From contig JAKGBX010000002.1 of NCBI GenBank assembly GCA_021555075.1, positions 677,001 through 741,000 on the forward strand: 64,000 nt of DNA, given 5' to 3'. The notes under the pieces are model-generated. The model saw nothing but the letters and a program-made list of their open reading frames with translations. It had not been told where the DNA came from and did no database searches. Position numbers and translations under genes: made by a program. The stretch comes from Rhodobacteraceae bacterium LMO-JJ12. Lineage in GTDB: Bacteria > Pseudomonadota > Alphaproteobacteria > Rhodobacterales > Rhodobacteraceae. Of the stretch, positions 53,887-62,024 are shown in pieces (the stretch's first letter is position 1; every line of letters begins with the position of its first letter).

Positions 53887-55563
53887 ATGTCACTTGGAAT
53901 CACCTACAAAAAGACAAGCTGGAAGCTGGGCCTTGGCCTGTCGATCCTGCTTGGCAGCACGGCTGCACCAGCGTTGGCGCAAGAGCCTACGCTGAGCGAC
54001 GAAGCTTTTGAGAGCTCCAAGCAGCTCTATTTCGAACAATGCGCGGGCTGCCATGGCGTGCTGCGTGTTGGCGCGACGGGTAAGAACCTTGAGCCGCATT
54101 GGAAGAAAACCGCAGCCGATGGCACGGTCACCGAAGGTGGCACGCTGACGCTTGGCCAGGAACGTCTTGAAAAGATCATTACCTGGGGTACCGAAGGTGG
54201 CATGAACAACTTCTCGGACATCATGACCGAGCAGCAGATCAAGGACATGGCGACCTATATCATGATGGATCCGCCCAAGCCGCCAGAAATGTCGCTTGCG
54301 CAGATGAAAGAGACCCGCAAGGTCTATGTCGAAGAAGCCGACTATCCGACCGAGCCGCTGCATGGCCGCAACTGGGAAAACTTCTTTGTCGTGATCGAAC
54401 GTGACGCCGGTAAGGTTGCTGTCATCGACGGCGACACCAAGGAAGTTCTGGTTCACATCCCCACTGGCTATGCCGTGCACGTGATCAAAGCGTCTGAACA
54501 TCACTCGATCTCCGAGCCTGAAAACCCCGGCCGTTTCTGGTACACCATGGGCCGTGACGGCAAGATGACCAAGATCGACCTCTGGCAGACGCCGGACAAG
54601 ATGCTGGTGAGCGAAGTCAAGGTTGCCTATGACGCACGTGACGTGGCCGTATCCGGCGACGGCAAGTATATCATCGGTGGGGCGTACTGGCCTCCGCACT
54701 TCGTGATCTCGGACGCTGTGACGATGGAACCGCTGAAGGTTGTTTCGACCCGCGGCGTGAACACCGAAGGCGACTATGTCGAAGAAGCCCGCGTGGCTGC
54801 CATCTATACCACTCCGCACGAGCCGACCTGGTTGGTTGCCGTGAAAGAGCTGGGTCAGATGTGGCAGGTGGATTATTCGGACATCGACAACCTGCGGATC
54901 GACAAGATCGACACCGCGCGGTTCCTGCACGATGGCTTCTTTGATCCGACTGGCCGTTATTTCCAGATCGCCGCAAACGCGTCGAACCAGATGGTTGTTG
55001 TTGACAGCAAAGAGCGCAAGCTTGAAGCAATCATCGACACCGCCGCTCTGCCGCACCCCGGCCCCGGCGCCAACTGGAACGATCCGAACTGTGGTCCCGT
55101 GGCGGGCACAACCCACCTCGGCGTCGGCACTGTGACTGTTTGGGGCAACGACCCGGAAGGTCATCCCGACCAAGCCTGGAAGACCTGCTATGAGGTCGAA
55201 ACCGACGGCGCGGGTCTGTTTATCCGGACCCACCCGAACTCCAAATACTACTGGGCTGACCAAACCAAGCACCCCGAGCCTGAAGTTCAGCAGTCGGTGC
55301 AGGTCATCTCGAAAGAGACCGGTGAGATTGTGAAAACGATCCAGGTGACCGAACAGGACGGCCATGCGGCTGTGCACTTCGAGTTCAACGCAGACGGCAC
55401 CGAAGTCTGGGTCTCGAACTGGAACCTGTCGGACTCGCTTGAGCCCAATGGTGAGATCGTGATCTACGACGCGGAAACGCTTGAAGAGATCGGCCGCGTC
55501 AAAGGTCTCTATGCGCCGACCGGCAAGTTCAACGTCTACAACCGGTCGAACCACGTGACCTGA
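53887..55563 (+). CDS. nirS: Cytochrome cd1 nitrite reductase
   Basis: NirS reduces nitrite to NO in the periplasm. This copy has 558 residues: a signal peptide ending near residue 31 (APALA), a c-heme domain with CAGCH at 52-56, and an eight-bladed d1 propeller. The d1-iron His lies in GYAVHVIKASEHH, and the two active-site His in LPHPGPGANW and TTHLGVG. GGGAGAG precedes the ATG at 53887; the open frame upstream of it is not needed. It ends in a strong hairpin. Confidence 0.98.
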   Translation: MSLGITYKKTSWKLGLGLSILLGSTAAPALAQEPTLSDEAFESSKQLYFEQCAGCHGVLRVGATGKNLEPHWKKTAADGTVTEGGTLTLGQERLEKIITWGTEGGMNNFSDIMTEQQIKDMATYIMMDPPKPPEMSLAQMKETRKVYVEEADYPTEPLHGRNWENFFVVIERDAGKVAVIDGDTKEVLVHIPTGYAVHVIKASEHHSISEPENPGRFWYTMGRDGKMTKIDLWQTPDKMLVSEVKVAYDARDVAVSGDGKYIIGGAYWPPHFVISDAVTMEPLKVVSTRGVNTEGDYVEEARVAAIYTTPHEPTWLVAVKELGQMWQVDYSDIDNLRIDKIDTARFLHDGFFDPTGRYFQIAANASNQMVVVDSKERKLEAIIDTAALPHPGPGANWNDPNCGPVAGTTHLGVGTVTVWGNDPEGHPDQAWKTCYEVETDGAGLFIRTHPNSKYYWADQTKHPEPEVQQSVQVISKETGEIVKTIQVTEQDGHAAVHFEFNADGTEVWVSNWNLSDSLEPNGEIVIYDAETLEEIGRVKGLYAPTGKFNVYNRSNHVT

Positions 55564-55584
55564 GTTGACTTGATACTTATGACG

Positions 55585-55611
55585 GAAGGGCGGGCCAAGC
55601 GCCCGCCCTTC
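55585..55611 (+). terminator. Strong hairpin after nirS
   Basis: An 11-base perfect stem (GAAGGGCGGGC / GCCCGCCCTTC) with a CAAGC loop lies 21 bases after the nirS stop. There is no long T-run. It likely reduces read-through, so that nirS is expressed above the downstream genes. Confidence 0.75.
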
Positions 55612-55769
55612 TGCATCCCCCGGCGGTGCCGGGATTGCGATGACCTGGAGATTTTGGGCGCGAGAGATTGCCCGGAAGAGATGTCTTCAGCTGTTTGCAA
55701 TTCCCTGTCGAGACCTTTGAAAACCATAGTTCGACACAAACCAATCAAGAGCCAAAACGGAGCCTGGAT

Positions 55770-57584
55770 ATGACCCGGAGCAACGACACTGAAAAGAAAA
55801 AGCCGATCTGGCGCCGGTATTTCATCTGGGGCATGCCGCTCGCAGGTGTATTTGCGGCGTTTGTCGCCGGTATCGTCTTCTGGGGCGGGTTCAACACCGC
55901 GATGGAAGCGACCAACACCAAGGATTTCTGTATTTCGTGCCACGAGATGAATGATTTCGTCTATCAGGAATACAAGGGTACCATTCACGATGTGAACCGG
56001 TCGGGTGTGGGCGCGGTCTGTTCGGACTGTCACGTTCCCAAGGACTGGACCCACAAGATGATCCGCAAGGTCAAAGCCTCGAAAGAGCTTTGGGGTAAAC
56101 TGGTTGGAACCATCAACACCGAGGAAAAATTCGAGGCCAAGCGGCTGCATCTGGCAATGAACGAATGGGAGCGGATGAAGAATTCCGACTCGCGTGAATG
56201 TCGCAACTGTCACAATTTTGAATCGATGATGCCCGAGTTCCAACGCCCGCGTGCGCGTCAACAGCACCTCAACGCGATGGAAACCGGTCAGACCTGTATC
56301 GACTGCCACAAGGGTATCGCGCATAGCGATCTGCGTGACCGCGCCGACGAGGAATACCTCGAAGCGTTGGAGACGCCGAACCCCGAATTTAAACGCGACA
56401 TACCGCAAGCCTATCTCGATAGCCTGGCCTATATCACCGAGAAAGAGGCCGAAGAGGCCGCCGCCGTGAAAGCCGCAAGAAAAGCCGAAATGGACGCCCA
56501 TCAGGCGCAGATCGCGGCTGCTGTTGAGGCGGCACGGGCCGAGGAACAGGCCAAGGCCGCAGGCGACGCGGCGACGGGAGCGGAAGAGACTGCAAGCGCG
56601 GGTGGCGATGTGGCACCGAATGTTGACTGGAACGCGGTTGCCGCAGCGGATGTCACGCTGTTCTACCCCGGCCAAGCCTCGTTCGAATGGGTGCAGAACG
56701 GCAAAACCCACGGCGGCGCACGTCCGCTGACCAAGGGGGGCGACAATTGCACGACCTGTCACGCAGCCGAACTTGAAACCATTGGCAACAAGATCGTTGG
56801 TGGTGCAGGCGGCAAGAACGATGAATTGGAACCGACCCCGATTCCGGGCAAGCGTGGCTTTATCAATGCCACGGTTCAGGCCACGCATGACGCCGAAAAC
56901 CTTTATGTGCGGATGCAATGGCCCGATGCCGGACACCACCCTGCGCCATTTGTCGAAGGCGGCAAAATGGACCCGGAAAACCAGATCAAGGTTGCCATGA
57001 TGATCACTGGCACGGGTATTGAGATGGGCGAACAGGTGGGGTGTTGGGCGTCGTGTCACGCCGACAATACCTATATGCCGTTCGAGCCGGACGCCGAGGC
57101 AATTGCCGCCAGCGGTGATGTGGCCGAGCGGCTGCACGCGACAACCACGGTGACCAAATATCTGACCGAAAGCCGCACCAAGGTTGAAGTCAGCGGTCGT
57201 CGTGGCAAGGCGCAAGGCGGTTGGGACCAGTTGAAGGCGCAAGAAGAGATTGAACAATATCTCAAGGATGGCACCTTTTTGGACCTGATGCGTGTCTATG
57301 CGGATGGTAGCGGCAGCAACGGTTATTTGCTGGATCAGCGGGTGGAAAACGATGGTGCGTTTGCCTCGCAAGCCAGCCTGTCGGGCGGACAATGGACCGT
57401 CGTGTTCTCGCGGCCTCTGAATTCGGGTGCGCCGGGGGATGTTCCGCTGGAAGCAGGCAAGACATATACCGTGGGCTTTGCCATCCATGACGACTTCTCG
57501 TCGGCGCGTTTCCACCACGTGACACTGAACACCTCGATGGCGCTCGATAATGGCGAAGCGCAGATCAACGTCGTCGGTCAGTAA
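55770..57584 (+). CDS. NapC/NirT-type cytochrome fused to a second cytochrome domain
   Basis: A protein of 604 residues in three parts. Residues 18-40 are a membrane anchor. Residues 54-180 carry four heme sites (CISCH 54, CSDCH 84, CRNCH 144, CIDCH 176), as in NapC/NirT quinol oxidoreductases. After an Ala/Glu-rich helix (about 224-275) comes a region from about 290 to 604 with CTTCH at 327 and a C-x3-CH site CWASCH at 425, resembling ethylbenzene-dehydrogenase-type heme-binding domains. It probably carries electrons from quinol to NirS. The fusion is longer than classical NirT (about 200 residues). The ATG at 55770 follows the GGAGCC region. Confidence 0.82.
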   Translation: MTRSNDTEKKKPIWRRYFIWGMPLAGVFAAFVAGIVFWGGFNTAMEATNTKDFCISCHEMNDFVYQEYKGTIHDVNRSGVGAVCSDCHVPKDWTHKMIRKVKASKELWGKLVGTINTEEKFEAKRLHLAMNEWERMKNSDSRECRNCHNFESMMPEFQRPRARQQHLNAMETGQTCIDCHKGIAHSDLRDRADEEYLEALETPNPEFKRDIPQAYLDSLAYITEKEAEEAAAVKAARKAEMDAHQAQIAAAVEAARAEEQAKAAGDAATGAEETASAGGDVAPNVDWNAVAAADVTLFYPGQASFEWVQNGKTHGGARPLTKGGDNCTTCHAAELETIGNKIVGGAGGKNDELEPTPIPGKRGFINATVQATHDAENLYVRMQWPDAGHHPAPFVEGGKMDPENQIKVAMMITGTGIEMGEQVGCWASCHADNTYMPFEPDAEAIAASGDVAERLHATTTVTKYLTESRTKVEVSGRRGKAQGGWDQLKAQEEIEQYLKDGTFLDLMRVYADGSGSNGYLLDQRVENDGAFASQASLSGGQWTVVFSRPLNSGAPGDVPLEAGKTYTVGFAIHDDFSSARFHHVTLNTSMALDNGEAQINVVGQ

Positions 57585-57602
57585 CGCACATTCATGTCAG
57601 TT

Positions 57603-57629
57603 GCGGCGGCCGATGCTATCGGCCGCCGC
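57603..57629 (+). terminator. Strong hairpin after the NirT-type gene
   Basis: A 12-base perfect stem (GCGGCGGCCGAT / ATCGGCCGCCGC) with a GCT loop is followed by TTGTTCTTG. It resembles an intrinsic terminator. It lies 19 bases after the stop and 26 bases before the cupredoxin start. Confidence 0.75.
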
Positions 57630-57654
57630 TTGTTCTTGATAAAGGATAAGTATC

Positions 57655-58074
57655 ATGCGGATGAATTCATTTCTCACTGCTGCGGTGCTGTCGGTTTTGA
57701 TGGCCAGCCCTGCACTTGCTGCTGATGATGAAGGTCAGGCGGCGGTGTGTGCCGAAGCCGAGGAGCGCTATGTCGAGTTGTTCGGCCATCCCTCGTCCGA
57801 GGAGGAGGGGGTGCGTGTTGTCACAATGTATAAATACAATTTTTGCCCCAAGCAGATCACGGTGAAGGTGGGCACGACGGTGCGCTGGGTGAATGTCGAC
57901 AAACGCACCAGCCATTCGGTCATTGTCAAAGACTCGGGCGAGCCCGAATCGGTCCGTGCCTTTCCTGAAGAAAGCATCGAGTTTACCTTTCTGACCCCCG
58001 GCGATCAGGATTATCTCTGTGGTCCCCATTGGGAGACCCGCGACATGATCGGTATGGTCACTGTCGAGCCCTGA
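57655..58074 (+). CDS. Secreted cupredoxin (plastocyanin/azurin-like)
   Basis: A protein of 139 residues with a signal peptide ending near residue 22 (ALA) and a cupredoxin domain. Putative type 1 copper ligands are His87 (TSHSV), Cys122 and His125 (LCGPHW) and Met131. Two further cysteines, C32 and C64, could form a disulfide. A blue-copper donor to NirS or Nor fits the location. The ligand spacing is close to, but not the same as, pseudoazurin. AAGGATA precedes the ATG. Confidence 0.8.
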   Translation: MRMNSFLTAAVLSVLMASPALAADDEGQAAVCAEAEERYVELFGHPSSEEEGVRVVTMYKYNFCPKQITVKVGTTVRWVNVDKRTSHSVIVKDSGEPESVRAFPEESIEFTFLTPGDQDYLCGPHWETRDMIGMVTVEP

Positions 58075-58128
58075 AAAGGGCGGCGTAGACGCTTAGATTT
58101 TGAGCGAATGCGCCCTATTTCTCAGACC

Positions 58129-58142
58129 TTAACCTAGATCAA
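58129..58142 (-). promoter_or_regulatory. FNR/Dnr-type box upstream of nirE
   Basis: On the minus strand the site reads TTGATCTAGGTTAA (TTGAT-N4-GTTAA), like the nor boxes in its second half. It lies about 160 bases before nirE, in the 228-base gap after the cupredoxin gene, so nirE-nirN probably has its own promoter. Confidence 0.6.
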
Positions 58143-58302
58143 GGCAATCGCTGGTCATACCGCCCATTCTCGTCGCGAAATGCGCCAGAACCTATCAAAT
58201 TCCTGATGTTCGATGCCCCCTAGTTTGATCTGAACCGCAGGGGCAGAAAACGAAAGAGCTACCACCCAGCAGGCGCCAGAGTTTGGACGAGCGAGGCATA
58301 AA

Positions 58303-59091
58303 ATGACCGGAAAAGTATTTCTGATTGGAGCCGGCCCCGGTGACCCCGAGTTGATGACCCTGCGGGCGCTGCGCATGTTGGGCGAAGCCGATGTGGTGGT
58401 CTATGACAAGCTGGTCAGCCCCGAGATTCTGGCGCTCTCCCCCAAGGGGGCGCGGATGATATCGGTCGGGAAGGCGCCGAAATGTCACCCCGTCACGCAA
58501 GACAATATCAATGCGATTTTGGTGCGTGAGGGGCAGGCCGGACATACGGTTGCGCGTCTCAAAGGGGGCGACCCGATGATTTTTGGGCGGGGCAGCGAAG
58601 AGGCGGCTTACCTGATGGAGCATGGTGTGGCGGTGGAATATGCGCCCGGCATTACCGCAGCGCAGGGGGCGAGTATTTCGACCGGTGTGCCGCTGACGCA
58701 TCGCGGGCTGGCCACGGGGGTGCAATACATCACCGGGCATCGTCAGGCGGGCAAGGTTCTCGATCTTGACTGGAAGCGGCTGGCCGATCCCAACACGACG
58801 TTGGTGATCTATATGGGGGTGTCGCATATCGGGCAGATCGCTATGGGGCTGATGACCGAAAAGCTGCCAGGCTCTACGCCGGTTCTGGCCGTGGAAAAGG
58901 CGACGACTTCGGGCGAACGGCGGCTGGTTTCCAGTCTCGACAGTATTGCGCAGGATGTGCGCGATGAGGGCTTTGGCGCGCCGGTTCTCTTTATCGTTGG
59001 CAAGGTGGTTTCGCTCTATCGCGAGATGCCGATGGGCGCGATTGAGGCTGAGATGGCGGCGCGCAGTGAGCCGGGGGTTGCTCATGGTTAG
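58303..59091 (+). CDS. nirE: Uroporphyrinogen-III C-methyltransferase of heme d1 synthesis
   Basis: NirE methylates uroporphyrinogen III twice, giving precorrin-2 for heme d1. The protein has 262 residues with VFLIGAGPGDPELMTLRAL at the N-terminus, VVVYDKLVS, the SAM-binding RLKGGDPMIFGRGSEE, and GITAAQGA. It is the first gene of the nirECF(DL)GN run and overlaps nirC. A general SUMT (CobA) role is possible, but the context points to NirE. Confidence 0.93.
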   Translation: MTGKVFLIGAGPGDPELMTLRALRMLGEADVVVYDKLVSPEILALSPKGARMISVGKAPKCHPVTQDNINAILVREGQAGHTVARLKGGDPMIFGRGSEEAAYLMEHGVAVEYAPGITAAQGASISTGVPLTHRGLATGVQYITGHRQAGKVLDLDWKRLADPNTTLVIYMGVSHIGQIAMGLMTEKLPGSTPVLAVEKATTSGERRLVSSLDSIAQDVRDEGFGAPVLFIVGKVVSLYREMPMGAIEAEMAARSEPGVAHG

Positions 59092-59398
59092 GATGCTTCT
59101 TGCCATGCTTTTGGCCGGTGCGGTGCAGGCCGAGGAGCCGCGCGAGCATGCGGTGGATCCTGTCGCGCTGGAACGGTTGGTGCTTCAGGATTGTGGCAGT
59201 TGCCATGGGCTGACGCTGAAAGGCGGGCTGGGGCCGGATATCCGCCCTGAGAGCCTCGAATTTTATGAGCCGGAAGTTTTGATGGGGGTGATCCTTGATG
59301 GAATCCCCGGCACCGCGATGCCGCCTTGGCGCCCTTTGATCACAGAGGACGAGGCGGCATGGATTGCCGATTATCTTTTGCAGGTGGAGACAAAATGA
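59084..59398 (+). CDS. nirC: NirC, small periplasmic c-type cytochrome
   Basis: A protein of 104 residues with a signal peptide ending near residue 16 (VQA), one heme site CGSCH at 37-41, and a likely axial Met in GTAMPPW. NirC can donate electrons to NirS or help in heme d1 maturation. The ATG overlaps the nirE end by 8 bases. An ATG nine bases later is possible. Confidence 0.9.
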   Translation: MVRMLLAMLLAGAVQAEEPREHAVDPVALERLVLQDCGSCHGLTLKGGLGPDIRPESLEFYEPEVLMGVILDGIPGTAMPPWRPLITEDEAAWIADYLLQVETK

Positions 59399-60552
59399 AA
59401 CCCGTTGTTAGAACCCTGATGTGTGGCCTTGTGGCCGGATTGTTTCTTGGCACAGCGCAGGCGGAACCGACCGCGACGGGCGATCTGGGGCTGGTGATTG
59501 AGCGGGCCAAAGGGTCGGTTCTGTTGGTTGATCAGTCGGACCGTGCGATGCTGGCGCGGATCGAGGGGTTTGGTGATTTGAGCCATGCGTCTCTGGTCTA
59601 TAGCCCGGATGAGCGTTTTGCATATGTGTTTGGCCGCGATGGTGGGCTGACCAAGGTGGATATCGTGACGCGCCAGATCGTGAACCGTGTGATGCAGGCG
59701 GGCAATTCGATTGGCGGCGCGATTTCGGACGATGGCAAGCTGGTGGCGGTGTCAAATTATGAGCCGGGCGGCGTGCGGGTGTTTGACGCCGATACGCTGG
59801 AAATGGTGGCGGATTTTCCAACCGGGTCGAAGACCGTCGGCTTGGTCGATGTGCCGGGGCGCAAGTTTGTTTTTACCAATTGGGACAGTGGCGAGACCTG
59901 GATCGTGGATATGTCGGGCGCGGAGCCTGAGGTTAAGGTGATCCCGGAGATGGGCAAGAACCCCTATGACGCGTTGGTGACGGGCAATGGGCGGACCTAT
60001 ATCACCGGGCTTTTTGGTGAGGACGGTTTGACCGCGCTGGACCTTTGGGAAGACGACCCCAAGCCGATCCGCGTGTTGCCGGGCTATGGCCGTGGCGAAG
60101 AAGAAATGCCGGTCTATAAGATGCCGCACCTTGAGGGTTGGGCGTTGACGGGACGGGAATTTGTGCTGCCGGCGGTGGGCCATGAAGAGGTTTTGTGGGT
60201 CGACGCCGACAAGCTGGAAGAAACCGGGCGCACCAAGACGCACGGCCAGCCGGTGTTTGCCATGGCGCGCCCTGATGGGCGGCAGGTCTGGGTCAATTTT
60301 GCTCACCCCAAGAACGATACGATTCAGGTAATCGACACGGTGACCAAGAAGATCATTCATGAGTTCAAACCCGGTCCTGCGGTGCTTCATATGGAGTTTA
60401 CGCCGCGCGGGCATGAGGTGTGGATTTCGGTGCGCGACGCCGGGAAGATCATGATCTATGACACGCACAGCTTTGAAAAGCTGGCGGAAATCGACGCTGA
60501 CAGCCCCTCGGGCATCTTCTTTACCGCGCGCGCGCACCAGACGGGGCTGTAA
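59395..60552 (+). CDS. nirF: NirF, heme d1 biosynthesis propeller protein
   Basis: A protein of 385 residues with a signal sequence ending near residue 23 (GTAQA) and an eight-bladed propeller related to the d1 domain of NirS. Examples are YSPDERFAYVFGRDGGLTKVD and ISVRDAGKIMIYD. NirF is needed for a late step of heme d1 formation in the periplasm. It overlaps nirC by 4 bases. Confidence 0.93.
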   Translation: MKPVVRTLMCGLVAGLFLGTAQAEPTATGDLGLVIERAKGSVLLVDQSDRAMLARIEGFGDLSHASLVYSPDERFAYVFGRDGGLTKVDIVTRQIVNRVMQAGNSIGGAISDDGKLVAVSNYEPGGVRVFDADTLEMVADFPTGSKTVGLVDVPGRKFVFTNWDSGETWIVDMSGAEPEVKVIPEMGKNPYDALVTGNGRTYITGLFGEDGLTALDLWEDDPKPIRVLPGYGRGEEEMPVYKMPHLEGWALTGREFVLPAVGHEEVLWVDADKLEETGRTKTHGQPVFAMARPDGRQVWVNFAHPKNDTIQVIDTVTKKIIHEFKPGPAVLHMEFTPRGHEVWISVRDAGKIMIYDTHSFEKLAEIDADSPSGIFFTARAHQTGL

Positions 60553-60555
60553 GCC

Positions 60556-61551
60556 ATGCAGATCACAGCCGACCCGATCGACAGCCATTTGCTCGACAAT
60601 TGGCAGCGTGATTTTCCGGTGACATCGCGCCCTTTCAAGGTGCTGGCGGAGGAGCTTGGCCTTGCCGAGGGTGATGTTGTCGAGCGGCTGGACAAGATGC
60701 AGCGCAACGGGCGGATAACGCGGGTGGGTGCGACCTGTGCGCCGAATGCGATTTCGGCGAGCACGCTGGCCGCTGTTGCTGCGCCGATGGATCGCATTGA
60801 AGAGGTGGCCGCGATCATCAATGATGAGGTGGGCATCAACCATTCCTACCTTCGTGAAAACGAATGGAACCTGTGGTTCGTGGCAACCGGGCCGGACCGC
60901 GCCTTTGTCGATGCGGCGCTTGCAAGGATTGAGGCGCGCAGCGGTTTGCGGGTGCTTGATCTGCGCCTTGTGCGGCCCTTCAATCTTGATCTTGGGTTTA
61001 AGATGAGCGGGCCGCGCGGCGAGACGGCGCCAAGGCCGCGCAACCCCGATATGAGCGCGATTGAGCCGGGGGATCGCGACATTCTTCACGCGCTGACGCA
61101 GGGTTTGGAGATGGTGGTGACGCCATATGGCGCGCTGGCGCAAGAGCTGGGACGTTCGGAGGCGGAGGTTCTCGCGCGGATTGTGGCGTTGCAGAAGGCC
61201 GAGATCATTTCGCGCCTTGGCGTGATTGTGCGCCATCGCGCGCTCGGGTGGAGCGCCAATGCGATGGTGGTTTGGGATATGAGCTCAGAGCAGATTGACG
61301 CGGCCGGGCCGAAGCTGGCGGGGATGCCGGGGGTGACGCTTTGTTATGAGCGCCGCCCGGTGCCGGGGGTTTGGCCCTATCGGCTCTATTCGATGATCCA
61401 TGCGCGTGATCGCAGCGAGGCCGAAGGGTTTCTGGCGGCGGCGGTTGCGCTTCCTGAGTTGCAGGGGGTGGCGCATAAACCGCTGTTTTCGACACGGTGT
61501 TTCAGACAGACCGGCGCGATGATCGCCAAAGAGATGGAGCGCGCGCAATGA
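60556..61551 (+). CDS. nirDL: NirD-NirL fused siroheme decarboxylase
   Basis: A protein of 331 residues made of two AsnC/Lrp-like halves (about 1-165 and 170-331), each with a winged-helix start (FKVLAEELGLAEGDVVERL and YGALAQELGRSEAEVLARI). Such NirD-L fusions decarboxylate siroheme to didecarboxysiroheme. The His-rich ending of the first half (INHSYLRENEWNLWFV) and YERRPVPGVWPYRLYSMIH of the second match the family. It starts 3 bases after nirF and overlaps nirG. Confidence 0.92.
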   Translation: MQITADPIDSHLLDNWQRDFPVTSRPFKVLAEELGLAEGDVVERLDKMQRNGRITRVGATCAPNAISASTLAAVAAPMDRIEEVAAIINDEVGINHSYLRENEWNLWFVATGPDRAFVDAALARIEARSGLRVLDLRLVRPFNLDLGFKMSGPRGETAPRPRNPDMSAIEPGDRDILHALTQGLEMVVTPYGALAQELGRSEAEVLARIVALQKAEIISRLGVIVRHRALGWSANAMVVWDMSSEQIDAAGPKLAGMPGVTLCYERRPVPGVWPYRLYSMIHARDRSEAEGFLAAAVALPELQGVAHKPLFSTRCFRQTGAMIAKEMERAQ

Positions 61552-62024
61552 GGGATTTGGATGGACGTGAGGCGGGACCGCTAAGCGAGTTGGATCGCCA
61601 GTTGGTGAACCGGTTGCAGGATGATCTGCCGACGATCTCGCGCCCTTTTGCGCCGCTGGCCGAGGAGTTGGGGATCAGCGAAGATGAGGTTTTGGAGCGG
61701 GTTCGCGCATTGCGCGAGAGCGGGGTTCTGACCCGGTTTGGCCCGTTTTTTGATGCCGCCGCTATGGGCGGCGCGTTTTGTCTTTGTGCCATGGCGGTGC
61801 CGGAAAATCGGTATGACGAGGTGACTGAGGCGGTTAATGCGCACGCAGAAGTGGCGCACAACTATGCGCGCCAGCACAAGTTGAACATGTGGTTTGTTCT
61901 TGCCACGGAAACGCCCGAAGCGATTGAGGCGACGGGCGCTTTGATTGAGCAGGAGACCGGTTTGAAGGTGCATCTATTCCCGAAATTGCAAGAATTTTTC
62001 GTCGGTTTTCGGGTGCAGGCATGA
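61548..62024 (+). CDS. nirG: Siroheme decarboxylase subunit, NirG/NirH family
   Basis: A protein of 158 residues with one AsnC-like module. LAEELGISEDEVLERVRAL is the winged-helix part, and VAHNYARQHKLNMWFVLAT the catalytic-type His-containing segment. Together with NirDL and NirH it forms the siroheme decarboxylase. The NirG name rests on order; NirH is the alternative. It overlaps both neighbours by 4 bases. Confidence 0.87.
   Translation: MRDLDGREAGPLSELDRQLVNRLQDDLPTISRPFAPLAEELGISEDEVLERVRALRESGVLTRFGPFFDAAAMGGAFCLCAMAVPENRYDEVTEAVNAHAEVAHNYARQHKLNMWFVLATETPEAIEATGALIEQETGLKVHLFPKLQEFFVGFRVQA

Noticed and set aside
53890-55554. 554-codon open frame antisense to nirS
   Set aside because: nirS on the other strand is unmistakable. 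The antisense frame mirrors its codon bias.
55536-57518. Very long open frame (660 codons) antisense to the NirT-type gene
   Set aside because: The sense strand encodes six heme motifs and a membrane anchor. The antisense frame is a high-GC shadow with no domain pattern.
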